NCBI GenBank assembly: GCA_001552515.1
Contig: BCRI01000032.1
Coordinates: forward strand, 1 to 59,346
Length of the DNA: 59,346 nucleotides
DNA from: Sphaerimonospora mesophila NBRC 14179 = JCM 3151
GTDB lineage: Bacteria > Actinomycetota > Actinomycetes > Streptosporangiales > Streptosporangiaceae
Direction: 5' to 3'
The notes below the pieces were generated by a model, which did no database searches, was not told where the DNA came from, and was given only the letters and a program-made list of their open reading frames with translations. The position numbers were made by a program, and so were the translations under genes. Positions 15,914-23,610 of the stretch are shown piece by piece (position 1 is the stretch's first letter; each line of letters starts with the position of its first letter).

Positions 15914-17005
15914 CTAGGGGGTCCACCTGACGTTCGGGTTGAGGTGACCGGTCCAGTTGAAGATGGCCATGTTGTCCCAGCCGTCGCCACTGCCGTTGAT
16001 GTCCGCCGGGTCCCAGCCGTTGCCGGGCACCGCGTACCAGGTCGGCTCCCAGTAGAAGACGCCGACGGCGCCCGCGTTGCGCGCCGTGTTCTGCACAGCC
16101 GCGAACTCGGCGCCCTGTCCCTGCCAGGTGAGGCCGTACCCCGGGCACCCCGAGGTGACCGAGTTGGGGGTGGAGTCGGCGTCGTCGGCGGTGAACGGGT
16201 ACGCCGTCTCGGCGATGACGACCGGCTTGCCGTAGCGGGACCGCACGTCCGAGATCACGTTGTACAGGTTGGACAGCGTGCCGTGCCACATGCAGTAGTA
16301 CGACAGGCCGGTGATGTCCCAGGACACGCCCTTGGCCCTGATGCCGTCGTAGAACCAGCGGGCGTGGGCGTCGCTGTCCGCGTTCGCGGTGTGGATGATC
16401 ACCTGCGTGCCCGGGTTGCAGGCCTTGGTCGCGTTGTAGCCGGCCTTGAGTAGCAGGCTCAGGTTCGTGAAGTCGTTGTTGACGACCTTGCCGTCGTTCC
16501 ACAGCATGCCGACGTTGATCTCGTTGCCGATCTGCACGCTGTCGGGGGTGGTGCCCTGTGCCTTGAGGCTCGAGCACACGTCGTAGGTGTAGTCGTAGAC
16601 GTCGGTCTGCAACCGGCCGATGCCGTGGCCGGACCAGGCCGCGGGCTTGTACTGCTTGCCGGGGTCCGCCCAGGTGTCCGAGTAGTGGAAGTCGACGAGC
16701 AGCTTCAGGCCCTTGGCCTTGACCGTCCTGGCGTACTGCAGGACCTTCGCCTTGTTGTTGTAGCCGCTGGCCGGATCGTTCCAGATCCGCAGGCGGACGT
16801 AGTTGACGCCGATGCCCTTGAGGATGTCCAGCGGGTCCCGTTGGGCGCCGCTCGCGTCGTAGTACTTCGCGCCCAGGTCGAGGGCGCGCTGCACGGTGGA
16901 GACGTCTGCTCCGCGCATGGTCAGCGTGGTGGCGGCCTGCGCCGGGTGCGCGGCGGGCAGTGCCGTGGCGGCGCACAGCACCAGCGCCGCAAGGATCCTT
17001 TTCAT
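15914..17005 (-). CDS. Secreted arabinogalactan endo-beta-1,4-galactanase (GH53)
   Basis: A secreted enzyme of 363 residues. A signal peptide covers residues 1-24 (MKRILAALVL to PAQA), and the remainder is a single GH53 barrel. It cleaves beta-1,4-galactan side chains of pectin to galacto-oligosaccharides outside the cell. The family N-terminus RGADVSTVQ, the RLRIWNDP block, acid-base E162 in QIGNEIN and nucleophile E266 in VIAETAYPF are all present. No carbohydrate-binding module is attached. A GGAGG-like site precedes the ATG at 17005. It follows the GH42 gene in the same direction but a strong hairpin lies between them. It supplies the substrate for the importer and GH42 enzyme of the same module. 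Confidence 0.94.
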   Translation of the reverse strand: MKRILAALVLCAATALPAAHPAQAATTLTMRGADVSTVQRALDLGAKYYDASGAQRDPLDILKGIGVNYVRLRIWNDPASGYNNKAKVLQYARTVKAKGLKLLVDFHYSDTWADPGKQYKPAAWSGHGIGRLQTDVYDYTYDVCSSLKAQGTTPDSVQIGNEINVGMLWNDGKVVNNDFTNLSLLLKAGYNATKACNPGTQVIIHTANADSDAHARWFYDGIRAKGVSWDITGLSYYCMWHGTLSNLYNVISDVRSRYGKPVVIAETAYPFTADDADSTPNSVTSGCPGYGLTWQGQGAEFAAVQNTARNAGAVGVFYWEPTWYAVPGNGWDPADINGSGDGWDNMAIFNWTGHLNPNVRWTP

Positions 17006-17050
17006 GCTTCCTCCGGTCAGGAGAGGAGTGATGGAAGTCCCCCGGCCCTT

Positions 17051-17088
17051 CGGCGCCGTGCCGTCGGTCAGGTGACGGCACGGCGCCG
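17051..17088 (-). terminator. Perfect 15-bp hairpin between GH42 and GH53 genes
   Basis: CGGCGCCGTGCCGTC (17051-17065) pairs exactly with GACGGCACGGCGCCG (17074-17088) around an 8-nt loop. It lies just past the GH42 stop and 46 bases before the GH53 start. It should end or strongly reduce read-through, so GH53 either has its own promoter in the remaining short gap or is expressed at a lower level. Confidence 0.75.
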
Positions 17089-17096
17089 GAGGACGC

Positions 17097-19097
17097 CTAT
17101 GCGCGGATGACGACGACCCCTCCGGCCGGTACGGTCGCCGACCCCGCGTATTCGGCCCCGTCGAGCACGCCGGTGCCGGTCACCCCGTCGACCGTCACCG
17201 GCTCGTCCGCGTGGTTGATCAGGAAGTGGTGGTCGCCGCGCCGTACGACCTCCAGCGTGTCGGGCAGGCCGCGCGGCCGGGCCACCCCCGCGTGGTCGAG
17301 GACGGCGGCGAGGAGCCCGCGCAGGTCGTCTCCCGGCTCCGGGCCCGGCCGGGGGTCGAGGGCCGTTGCCACGTACCACGCCGTGCCCGCGCCGAGGTCG
17401 TGTCGCGTGACGGCGGGATGACCGGCGTCCGGCCCGTCGGCGAAGCGATGTACGGCTCGCGCCCCCGTCAGGCGCACCCGCTCCGACCAGATCCGGCCGG
17501 TCGCGGCCGACGGCCGCAGCGTCACGGTCTCGTCGGCGCGCAGCGGGTGGAACTCCTCGACGGACACGCCGAGCACCTCGCGCAGCGCCCCGGGGTACGG
17601 CCCGGCGTGGATGATGTCGTTCTCGTCGACGATGCCGGAGAAGTAGGAGACGAGCAGGTGACCGCCGCCCTCCACGTGGCGGTGCAGGTTCTTGGCCGAC
17701 GCCTCGGTGAGCAGGTAGGAGCTGGGCAGGACGACCAGCTTGTACGGCGACAGATCGGTCGCGGGATGGACGAAGTCCACGGTGGTGTGCTCGCGCCACA
17801 GCGCCTCGTAGTAGGCCTCCATCCGTTCGCGGAACCGCAGGTCGACCGAGGGCCGCCACTCCAGCTCCAGCGCCCAGTACGACTCCCAGTCCCACCCGAG
17901 GGCCACCTCGGCCCGGACCGCCGAGCCCCGGACCCCGCCGAGCCTGCGCAGGTCCGCGCCGAGCGCGACCACGTCGCGCCAGATCCCGGAGTCGGTCCCG
18001 GCGTGCGGCACCATCGCCGAGTGGAACTTCTCCGCCCCATAGCGTGAGGCCCGCCACTGGAAGAACAGCGCCGAGTCCGATCCGCGCGCCACGTGGGCGA
18101 GGCTGTTGCGGCGCATCTCGCCGGGCCGCTTGGCGAGGTTGCGCGGCTGCCAGTTGACCGCGCCGGTCGAGTGCTCCATGAGCATCCACGGGCGGCCTCC
18201 GGCCACCGACCGGGTGAGATCGGCGGCCATGGCCAGCTCGATGTGCGGATCGGCGCGCGCGGAGTCGAGATAGTGGTCGTTGGCCACCACGTCGACCTCG
18301 GCCGCCCACCGCCAGTAGTCCATCGGCTTGCAGTTGGGGATCATGAAGTTGGTCGTGACGGGGAGATCGCTGAACCGGCGGATCACCTCGCGCTCGCGCC
18401 GGAAGCAGGCGAGGTGCGCGTCGCCGGAGAACCGCATGAAGTCGAGCTGGAGCCCGTTGAGCAGGCCGACCGGCGCCACGACGGGCGGCTCGACCTCGTC
18501 GAACGAACCGTAGGTCAGCCCCCAGAACGTGGTCCCCCAGGCGGCGTTGAGCGCGCCGACCTCGCCGTACCTGTCCCGCAACCAGGCGCGGAACGCCTCG
18601 GCCGAGGTCGGGCAGTGGCAGTGCGCGTTGGCCCAGCCGTACTCGTTGTGCACATGCCACATGGTCAGCGCGGGGTGCCCGGCGTAGCGGGCGGCCAACG
18701 CCTCGACCACCCGCTCGGCCGCGGCGGCGTAGTCGGGCGAGCTGGGGCAGAAGCCGTGTCGAGATCCCCCGCCGAGCACACGCCCGTCCCGGTCGACCAG
18801 CCGGCTGCCCGGGTAGCGGCGGCGGAACCAGGCGGGCGGCGACGAGGTCGGGGTGGCCAGATCGACCGAGACCCCCGCCGAGTGGAGCAGGTCGAGGATG
18901 CGGTCGAGCCGGCCGAAGTCGTACTCGCCCTCCGCCGGCTCGATCAACCCCCAGTTGAAGACGCCGACCGTGACCAGGTTCACCCCGGCCTCCCGCATCA
19001 GGCGGACGTCCTCCCGCCACACCTCCTCCGGCCACTGCTCGGGGTTGTAGTCGCCGCCGTAGGCGAGCCCCTCGGGCAGGACGGGATATCCGGGCAC
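17097..19097 (-). CDS. Beta-galactosidase, glycoside hydrolase family 42
   Basis: A cytoplasmic enzyme of 666 residues that hydrolyses imported galacto-oligosaccharides to galactose. Domain order is the GH42 barrel (about 10-385), a trimerisation domain (about 390-600; SYLLTEASAKNLHRHVEGGG, then the HAGPYPGALREVLGV region) and a small C-terminal beta domain. Acid-base E152 (HVHNEYG) and nucleophile E308 (LMEHSTGAVNW) are present. C117, C160 and C162 (NAHCHCP) resemble the zinc site of the family. The frame is open to 19142, but the GTG at 19097 is preferred. Homology begins just after it, gaggggga precedes it, and the longer start would place the operator at 19119-19134 inside the coding region. 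Confidence 0.94.
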   Translation of the reverse strand: MPGYPVLPEGLAYGGDYNPEQWPEEVWREDVRLMREAGVNLVTVGVFNWGLIEPAEGEYDFGRLDRILDLLHSAGVSVDLATPTSSPPAWFRRRYPGSRLVDRDGRVLGGGSRHGFCPSSPDYAAAAERVVEALAARYAGHPALTMWHVHNEYGWANAHCHCPTSAEAFRAWLRDRYGEVGALNAAWGTTFWGLTYGSFDEVEPPVVAPVGLLNGLQLDFMRFSGDAHLACFRREREVIRRFSDLPVTTNFMIPNCKPMDYWRWAAEVDVVANDHYLDSARADPHIELAMAADLTRSVAGGRPWMLMEHSTGAVNWQPRNLAKRPGEMRRNSLAHVARGSDSALFFQWRASRYGAEKFHSAMVPHAGTDSGIWRDVVALGADLRRLGGVRGSAVRAEVALGWDWESYWALELEWRPSVDLRFRERMEAYYEALWREHTTVDFVHPATDLSPYKLVVLPSSYLLTEASAKNLHRHVEGGGHLLVSYFSGIVDENDIIHAGPYPGALREVLGVSVEEFHPLRADETVTLRPSAATGRIWSERVRLTGARAVHRFADGPDAGHPAVTRHDLGAGTAWYVATALDPRPGPEPGDDLRGLLAAVLDHAGVARPRGLPDTLEVVRRGDHHFLINHADEPVTVDGVTGTGVLDGAEYAGSATVPAGGVVVIRA

Positions 19098-19118
19098 GGT
19101 TCCCCCTCGATATCGCTT

Positions 19119-19134
19119 CTGTGAACGTGCACAG
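19119..19134. promoter_or_regulatory. LacI-type operator upstream of GH42 gene
   Basis: CTGTGAACGTGCACAG is a 16-bp palindrome with one mismatched pair, 22 bases before the GH42 start. It shares 15 of 16 bases with the operator at 19245-19260. The central CG step is typical of LacI-family sites. The LacI protein at 22521 is the expected ligand. Confidence 0.8.
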
Positions 19135-19243
19135 TAGCGCACAACCCGGAGCGCGAGAAGGCCTGAGGGGCATCATCGCTGATGAGATCGGGTCCGCTAA
19201 CAACCGCGTAACGGCCATTGACATGGACGGATCGGCCTTCCAC

Positions 19244-19261
19244 TCTGTGAACGTTCACAGA
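19244..19261. promoter_or_regulatory. LacI-type operator upstream of the galactan importer operon
   Basis: TCTGTGAACGTTCACAGA is a perfect 18-bp palindrome 42 bases before the binding-protein start. Paired with the near-identical site at 19119-19134, it would let one LacI repressor silence both divergent transcripts of the galactan module, possibly with looping (about 126 bp between centres). Confidence 0.85.
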
Positions 19262-19302
19262 CGAACCTCTCCAGTACCCTCGCCCCCCGCCTGGAGGCAT
19301 AT

Positions 19303-20622
19303 ATGCGCATAAATCGGCTAACAGCGGCGGCGGTCGCGATCCTCGCCGCCACGTTCTCCACGGCGTGCTCGGGCGGTTCAGGCGAGCCATCCGCCCCGGC
19401 CGGCGACAGCACGAGCGCGGCACCGGCCGGGCCGGTCGAACTGACCTACTGGACCTGGGTCCCGAACATGGACAAGATCGTCGCGGTGTGGAACCAGGCG
19501 CACCCCGACATCCAGGTGACCGTGAGCAAGCAGGCCGGCGGCGACGACGCGGCGGCCAAGTTCCTCACCGCCGCGAAGGCGGGCAACCCGCCCGATCTGG
19601 TCCAGGCCGAGTACCAGATGCTGCCCTCGTTCGTCGCCGCCGACGCCGTGGCCGACATCAGGGCCGAGACCGAGCAGGCCAGGGCCGAGTTCGGCGACGG
19701 CATCTGGGGTCTGGTCACGCTCGGCACCGACGCCGTCTACGCCGTCCCGCAGGACAGCGGGCCGATGATGCTCTACTACCGCCAGGACCTGTTCGAGAAG
19801 TACGACATCGAGGTGCCGAAGACCTGGGACGAGTACGCGCAGGCCGCCAGAGCCGTACGCGAGAAGGACCCGAAGGTCTTCCTCGGCACGTTCTCCAGCA
19901 AGGATCCCGGCTGGTTCGCCGGGCTCTCCCAGCAGGCGGGGGCCCAGTGGTGGTCGATCAGCGGCGACGCCTGGAAGGTCGCCGTCGACGACGAGGCCAC
20001 CGCGAAGGTCGCCGGCTACTGGGGTGGTCTCGTGAAGGAGGGCGTCATCGACGGCATGCCGTTCTTCACCCCCGAGTGGAACAAGGCGCTCAACGACGGC
20101 CGGCTGCTCACCTGGCCCTCGGCGGTGTGGGGCCCGGGCGTGCTGTCCAGCAACGCGCCGAAGGCCGAGGGCAAGTGGGCCATCGCGCCGCTGCCCCAGT
20201 GGAACGCGGGGGAGAACCACAGCGGATTCTGGGGCGGATCCTCCACGGCCGTGGCCGCCAAGTCGCCCGACAAGGCGGCCGCCGCGCGGTTCGCCACCTG
20301 GTTGAACACCGATCCGCAGGCCCTCGATCTGCTGATCAAGGAGGGCTCGATCTATCCCGCCTCGACCAAGGGCGCCGCGCTGCTCACGGGGGCCCCCGAC
20401 TACTTCGCCGACCAGCCCGATTTCTGGCGGCAGGCCGCAGCGATCGGCGCCACCGCCCGCGGCTTCACCTTCGGCCCGAACGTCAACGTGACCTACAACG
20501 CCTACAGGGACGCGTTCGACCAGGCCGTCGCCGCCAAGACCGACTTCGCGGCCGCCGTGCGCACCATGCAGGAGACCACGGTCGCCGACATGCGCAAGTC
20601 CGGCTTCACCCTCGCCCAGTGA
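19303..20622 (+). CDS. Galacto-oligosaccharide-binding lipoprotein of a CUT1 ABC importer
   Basis: A 439-residue solute-binding lipoprotein. The signal peptide ends at lipobox F-S-T-A-C with C22 the lipidated residue, followed by a Ser/Pro/Ala-rich tether. The mature part has CUT1 binding-protein landmarks: TYWTWVPNMDKIVAVWNQAH, QDSGPMMLYYRQDLFEKYDI, VPKTWDEYAQAARAV. The ATG at 19303 is preceded by ctggagg. It is the first gene of an operon with two permeases and the LacI gene. The role in galacto-oligosaccharide uptake is inferred from the GH53 and GH42 neighbours and the shared operator. No binding residues can be assigned with certainty. Confidence 0.91.
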   Translation: MRINRLTAAAVAILAATFSTACSGGSGEPSAPAGDSTSAAPAGPVELTYWTWVPNMDKIVAVWNQAHPDIQVTVSKQAGGDDAAAKFLTAAKAGNPPDLVQAEYQMLPSFVAADAVADIRAETEQARAEFGDGIWGLVTLGTDAVYAVPQDSGPMMLYYRQDLFEKYDIEVPKTWDEYAQAARAVREKDPKVFLGTFSSKDPGWFAGLSQQAGAQWWSISGDAWKVAVDDEATAKVAGYWGGLVKEGVIDGMPFFTPEWNKALNDGRLLTWPSAVWGPGVLSSNAPKAEGKWAIAPLPQWNAGENHSGFWGGSSTAVAAKSPDKAAAARFATWLNTDPQALDLLIKEGSIYPASTKGAALLTGAPDYFADQPDFWRQAAAIGATARGFTFGPNVNVTYNAYRDAFDQAVAAKTDFAAAVRTMQETTVADMRKSGFTLAQ

Positions 20623-20668
20623 CAGCCCATGACAGCCATGACAGCCCAGTGACAAGGGCCCGGAGAAC

Positions 20669-21565
20669 ATGACCCATCGCAAGAAGGGCGCCCGCGCGCA
20701 TCGCGCGGGCGCCGTGCCCTATATGTTCCTCGCCCCGGCCATGGCGCTGTTCGCGCTCTTCCTGGCCCTGCCCATCGGTTACACGGTCTATCTGAGCCTG
20801 CGGCGGACCAGGGTGTCCGGCCTCGGACTCGGCAGGGGCGCCCGCAAGGAGATCTTCGTCGGGCTCGACAACTACGCGGCGGCCGTCGGCGACGGCGAGC
20901 TGTGGGCCGGCTGGCTGCGGGTCCTCGGCTACGGCGCACTCGTGCTCGTGGTCATGCTGGGGCTCGCCCTCCTGTTCGCGCTGATGCTCGACGCGGCGAA
21001 GGTGCGGCTGGCCCGGTTCACCCGGATCTCGATCTTCCTTCCGTACGCCGTGCCGGGCGTGGCGGCCACCCTGATGTGGGGCTTCCTCTACCTGCCCAGC
21101 CTCAGCCCGTTCGGCGACCGGCCCTTCCTGAGCGCCGATCTGGTGACGTTCTCGATGGCCAACGTCGCGGTCTGGGGCGGCACCGGCTTCAACATGCTCG
21201 TGCTCTACACGGCCCTGCGTGCCGTACCCCGCGACTACTACGAGGCGGCCAGGATCGACGGCGCGAGCGAGGTGCAGATCGCGCTGCGCATCAAGATCCC
21301 CATCCTGACCCCGGCGATCATCTTGACCACCGTGTTCTCCGTCATCGCGACCGTCCAGGTGTTCACGGAACCGACCACGCTGCGGCCGCTGACGAACACG
21401 ATCAGCTCTACCTGGAGCCCGCTGATGAAGGTCTACCGAGACGCGTTCGTCACCGGCGATCTGTACGCGGCAGCGGCGACGTCCATGGTGATCGCCGCGA
21501 TCTCCCTCGTCCTGTCGTTCGGATTCCTGCGCGTCGTGAAGAACCGCGCGTTCGGGGAGGGCTGA
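20669..21565 (+). CDS. Carbohydrate ABC transporter permease, MalF type
   Basis: Permease of 298 residues with about six membrane helices after a basic N-terminus. The EAA loop is YEAARIDGASEVQIALRIKI. The 46-base gap after the binding-protein gene contains three near-identical copies of TGACAGCC(C)A. The stop TGA shares one base with the next start (TGATG), so the two permeases are translationally coupled. No ATPase gene is present in the cluster. Confidence 0.93.
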   Translation: MTHRKKGARAHRAGAVPYMFLAPAMALFALFLALPIGYTVYLSLRRTRVSGLGLGRGARKEIFVGLDNYAAAVGDGELWAGWLRVLGYGALVLVVMLGLALLFALMLDAAKVRLARFTRISIFLPYAVPGVAATLMWGFLYLPSLSPFGDRPFLSADLVTFSMANVAVWGGTGFNMLVLYTALRAVPRDYYEAARIDGASEVQIALRIKIPILTPAIILTTVFSVIATVQVFTEPTTLRPLTNTISSTWSPLMKVYRDAFVTGDLYAAAATSMVIAAISLVLSFGFLRVVKNRAFGEG

Positions 21566-22449
21566 TGGCCGCCACCACGCTGCCGGCGACCGCCGGCCAC
21601 GCCCGCCGGCAGGCCCGCCGGTCACTCGGGATCGTGCCGACCGCGGTGCTCGTGCTGGGCGCGATCTACACCCTGTTCCCGGTGAGCTGGGTGGTGGTCG
21701 CGGCCACCAAGTCGAAGGCCGAGCTGTTCTCCACCTCGACCTTCGCACCCGGCACCGGCCTGCTGTCCAACCTGTCCGACCTGTTCGCCTACCGCGACGG
21801 CGTCTTCTGGCTCTGGCTGCTCAACACCGTCCTGTACGCCGGGGGCGGCGCCGTGCTGTCGACCGCGGTGTCCACGATCTCGGGCTACGCACTGGCCAAG
21901 TACTCCTTCCCCGGCAGAGGTCTGATCTTCAACCTGCTCATCGGCGGCATCCTGGTGCCGTCCGTGGTGCTGGCGATTCCCCAGTATCTGCTGTTCTCCA
22001 AGGTCGGCCTGGCCGATACCTACTGGTCGGTGCTGCTGCCCCAGATCCTGCATCCGTACAGCATCTATCTGGCCAGGATCTACGCGCAGGCCGCGATCCC
22101 CGACTCGCTGCTGGAGGCGGGCCGGCTGGACGGTGCGGGCGAGTGGCGCCTGTTCCGCCGGGTGGCGCTGCCGATGCTGACCCCGGGCATGGTGACGATC
22201 TTCCTGTTCCAGTTCGTCGCGATCTGGAACAACTTCCTGCTGCCGTTCATCATGCTCGGCGACGATCACAGGTTCCCGCTGACCGTGGGCCTGTACACGC
22301 TGCTCGCCGCCGGGGCCAACCAGCCCTCGCTGTACAACCTGATCATCACGGGGACGATGTTGTCGCTCATCCCGCTGATCGCGCTGTTCCTCACCATGCA
22401 GCGCTACTGGCGTACCGACCTGTCCAGCGGGGCCGTGAAAAGCCGATGA
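21565..22449 (+). CDS. Carbohydrate ABC transporter permease, MalG type
   Basis: Permease of 294 residues whose start ATG at 21565 overlaps the previous stop. It has about six helices, the MalG-like N-terminal segment LFPVSWVVVAATKSKAELFS, and an EAA-type loop LEAGRLDGAGEWRLFRRVAL. The C-terminus (TMQRYWRTDLSSGAVKS) is the conserved tail of this subfamily. It completes the membrane channel of the galactan-product importer. The frame is open far upstream, but membrane homology starts only at this ATG. The LacI gene follows after 71 bases. Confidence 0.93.
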   Translation: MAATTLPATAGHARRQARRSLGIVPTAVLVLGAIYTLFPVSWVVVAATKSKAELFSTSTFAPGTGLLSNLSDLFAYRDGVFWLWLLNTVLYAGGGAVLSTAVSTISGYALAKYSFPGRGLIFNLLIGGILVPSVVLAIPQYLLFSKVGLADTYWSVLLPQILHPYSIYLARIYAQAAIPDSLLEAGRLDGAGEWRLFRRVALPMLTPGMVTIFLFQFVAIWNNFLLPFIMLGDDHRFPLTVGLYTLLAAGANQPSLYNLIITGTMLSLIPLIALFLTMQRYWRTDLSSGAVKSR

Positions 22450-22520
22450 CCGAACGGAAGGGCCCGGGGGACGGCGCATGCCGCGGTCGGCAGGGCGTGC
22501 GACGGGGGGACAATACGAGC

Positions 22521-23522
22521 ATGGCGAAGCGTCCGACGATTCACGATGTCGCCGCGGCGGCGGGCGTGTCCCGGGGCACCGTCTCCCGTGTGCTCAACGA
22601 CGATCGGTACGTGAGCCCGGCGGCCCACGCGGCCGTACGCCGGGCGATCGCCGAGACCGGATACATCGTCAACCGCAACGCGCGCAGCCTGGTCACCCAG
22701 CGCACCGGGTCCGTGGTGATGGTCCTGTCCGAGCCGCACGAGAAGCTGTTCGAGGATCCCAACTACAGCGTGCTGATCCGCACCGCCATCCGGCGCCTGG
22801 CGGAACGCGACGTCTCGCTGGTCATGATGCTGGCGGGCGACGCGGGGGACCGCGATCGGGTGCTCCGCTACGTGCGCGGCGGGCACGCCGACGGCGTGTT
22901 CCTGGTCTCCACGCACGCCGGCGACGCCCTCGTGGACGCCCTCGTGGACACCAAGGTCCCCGCAGTCGCGCAGGGCGCGGTCATCGGACGCGAGAACGTG
23001 ATCCCCTACGCCGCGGCCGATGACCGGGAGGGCGCCCGGCAGATGGCCCGCTACCTGGTCGAGCGGGGCCGCAGGAGGATCGCGACGATCACCGGGCCGA
23101 TGGACACGCCGGGCGGCATCCAACGGCTGGAGGGCTTCGCCGACGTGCTCGGCCGCAAGGCGACCAAGAAGCTGATCGAGCACGGCGACTGGACCCGGGC
23201 CAGCGGTGAGCACGCCATGGCCCGGCTGCTCGATCGCACGCCGGACCTCGACGCGGTCTTCGTGGCCTCCGACCTCATGGCGGCGGGCGCGCTGACCACG
23301 CTGCGGGCGGCCGGACGCCGGGTGCCCGACGACGTGGCGGTGGGCGGCTTCGACGACTCGTCCGTGGCCGCGTCCACGCACCCGCCGCTGACCACGATCA
23401 GCCAGCCGCTCGCCGAGGTGGCCGAGGAGACCGTACGGCTGCTGCTGGCGCTCATCGACGGCGCCGATCACGTGGACCCGGTGATCCTCCCCACCCGCCT
23501 CGTCGTCAGAGAGTCCGCCTGA
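22521..23522 (+). CDS. LacI-family repressor of the galactan module
   Basis: A 333-residue repressor: N-terminal LacI helix-turn-helix (residues 4-50; PTIHDVAAAAGVSRGTVSRV, then a hinge with NRNARSLVT), and a periplasmic-binding-protein-like effector domain (about 62-330; GSVVMVLSEPHEKLF, DLDAVFVASDLMAAGALTT, VAVGGFDDSSVAASTHPPLT). The ATG at 22521 fits the family N-terminus. An earlier overlapping ATG at 22446 would add a 25-residue glycine/arginine-rich leader. It is last in the importer operon. It is the only LacI protein in the window, and two palindromes of LacI type stand before the GH42 and binding-protein genes, so negative autoregulation of the whole module by a galacto-oligosaccharide-sensitive repressor is likely. 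Confidence 0.93.
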   Translation: MAKRPTIHDVAAAAGVSRGTVSRVLNDDRYVSPAAHAAVRRAIAETGYIVNRNARSLVTQRTGSVVMVLSEPHEKLFEDPNYSVLIRTAIRRLAERDVSLVMMLAGDAGDRDRVLRYVRGGHADGVFLVSTHAGDALVDALVDTKVPAVAQGAVIGRENVIPYAAADDREGARQMARYLVERGRRRIATITGPMDTPGGIQRLEGFADVLGRKATKKLIEHGDWTRASGEHAMARLLDRTPDLDAVFVASDLMAAGALTTLRAAGRRVPDDVAVGGFDDSSVAASTHPPLTTISQPLAEVAEETVRLLLALIDGADHVDPVILPTRLVVRESA

Positions 23523-23610
23523 GCGGCCGGGGCCGCCGTCCACCAGGCCGATTTCACCAGGCCGTCCGGGAGGCTGCTCGGGGTCGTTCCCGGGTGCTTC
23601 TCGGGGACGC

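Noticed and set aside
17068-19224. A 718-codon open frame in another frame over the GH42 gene
   Set aside because: It is arginine/glycine-rich without motifs, while the GH42 frame carries both catalytic glutamates.
23523-23610. Terminator between the LacI and third ROK genes
   Set aside because: Only a short direct repeat (CACCAGGCCG twice) is present. No stable inverted repeat of terminator type was found in this convergent gap.
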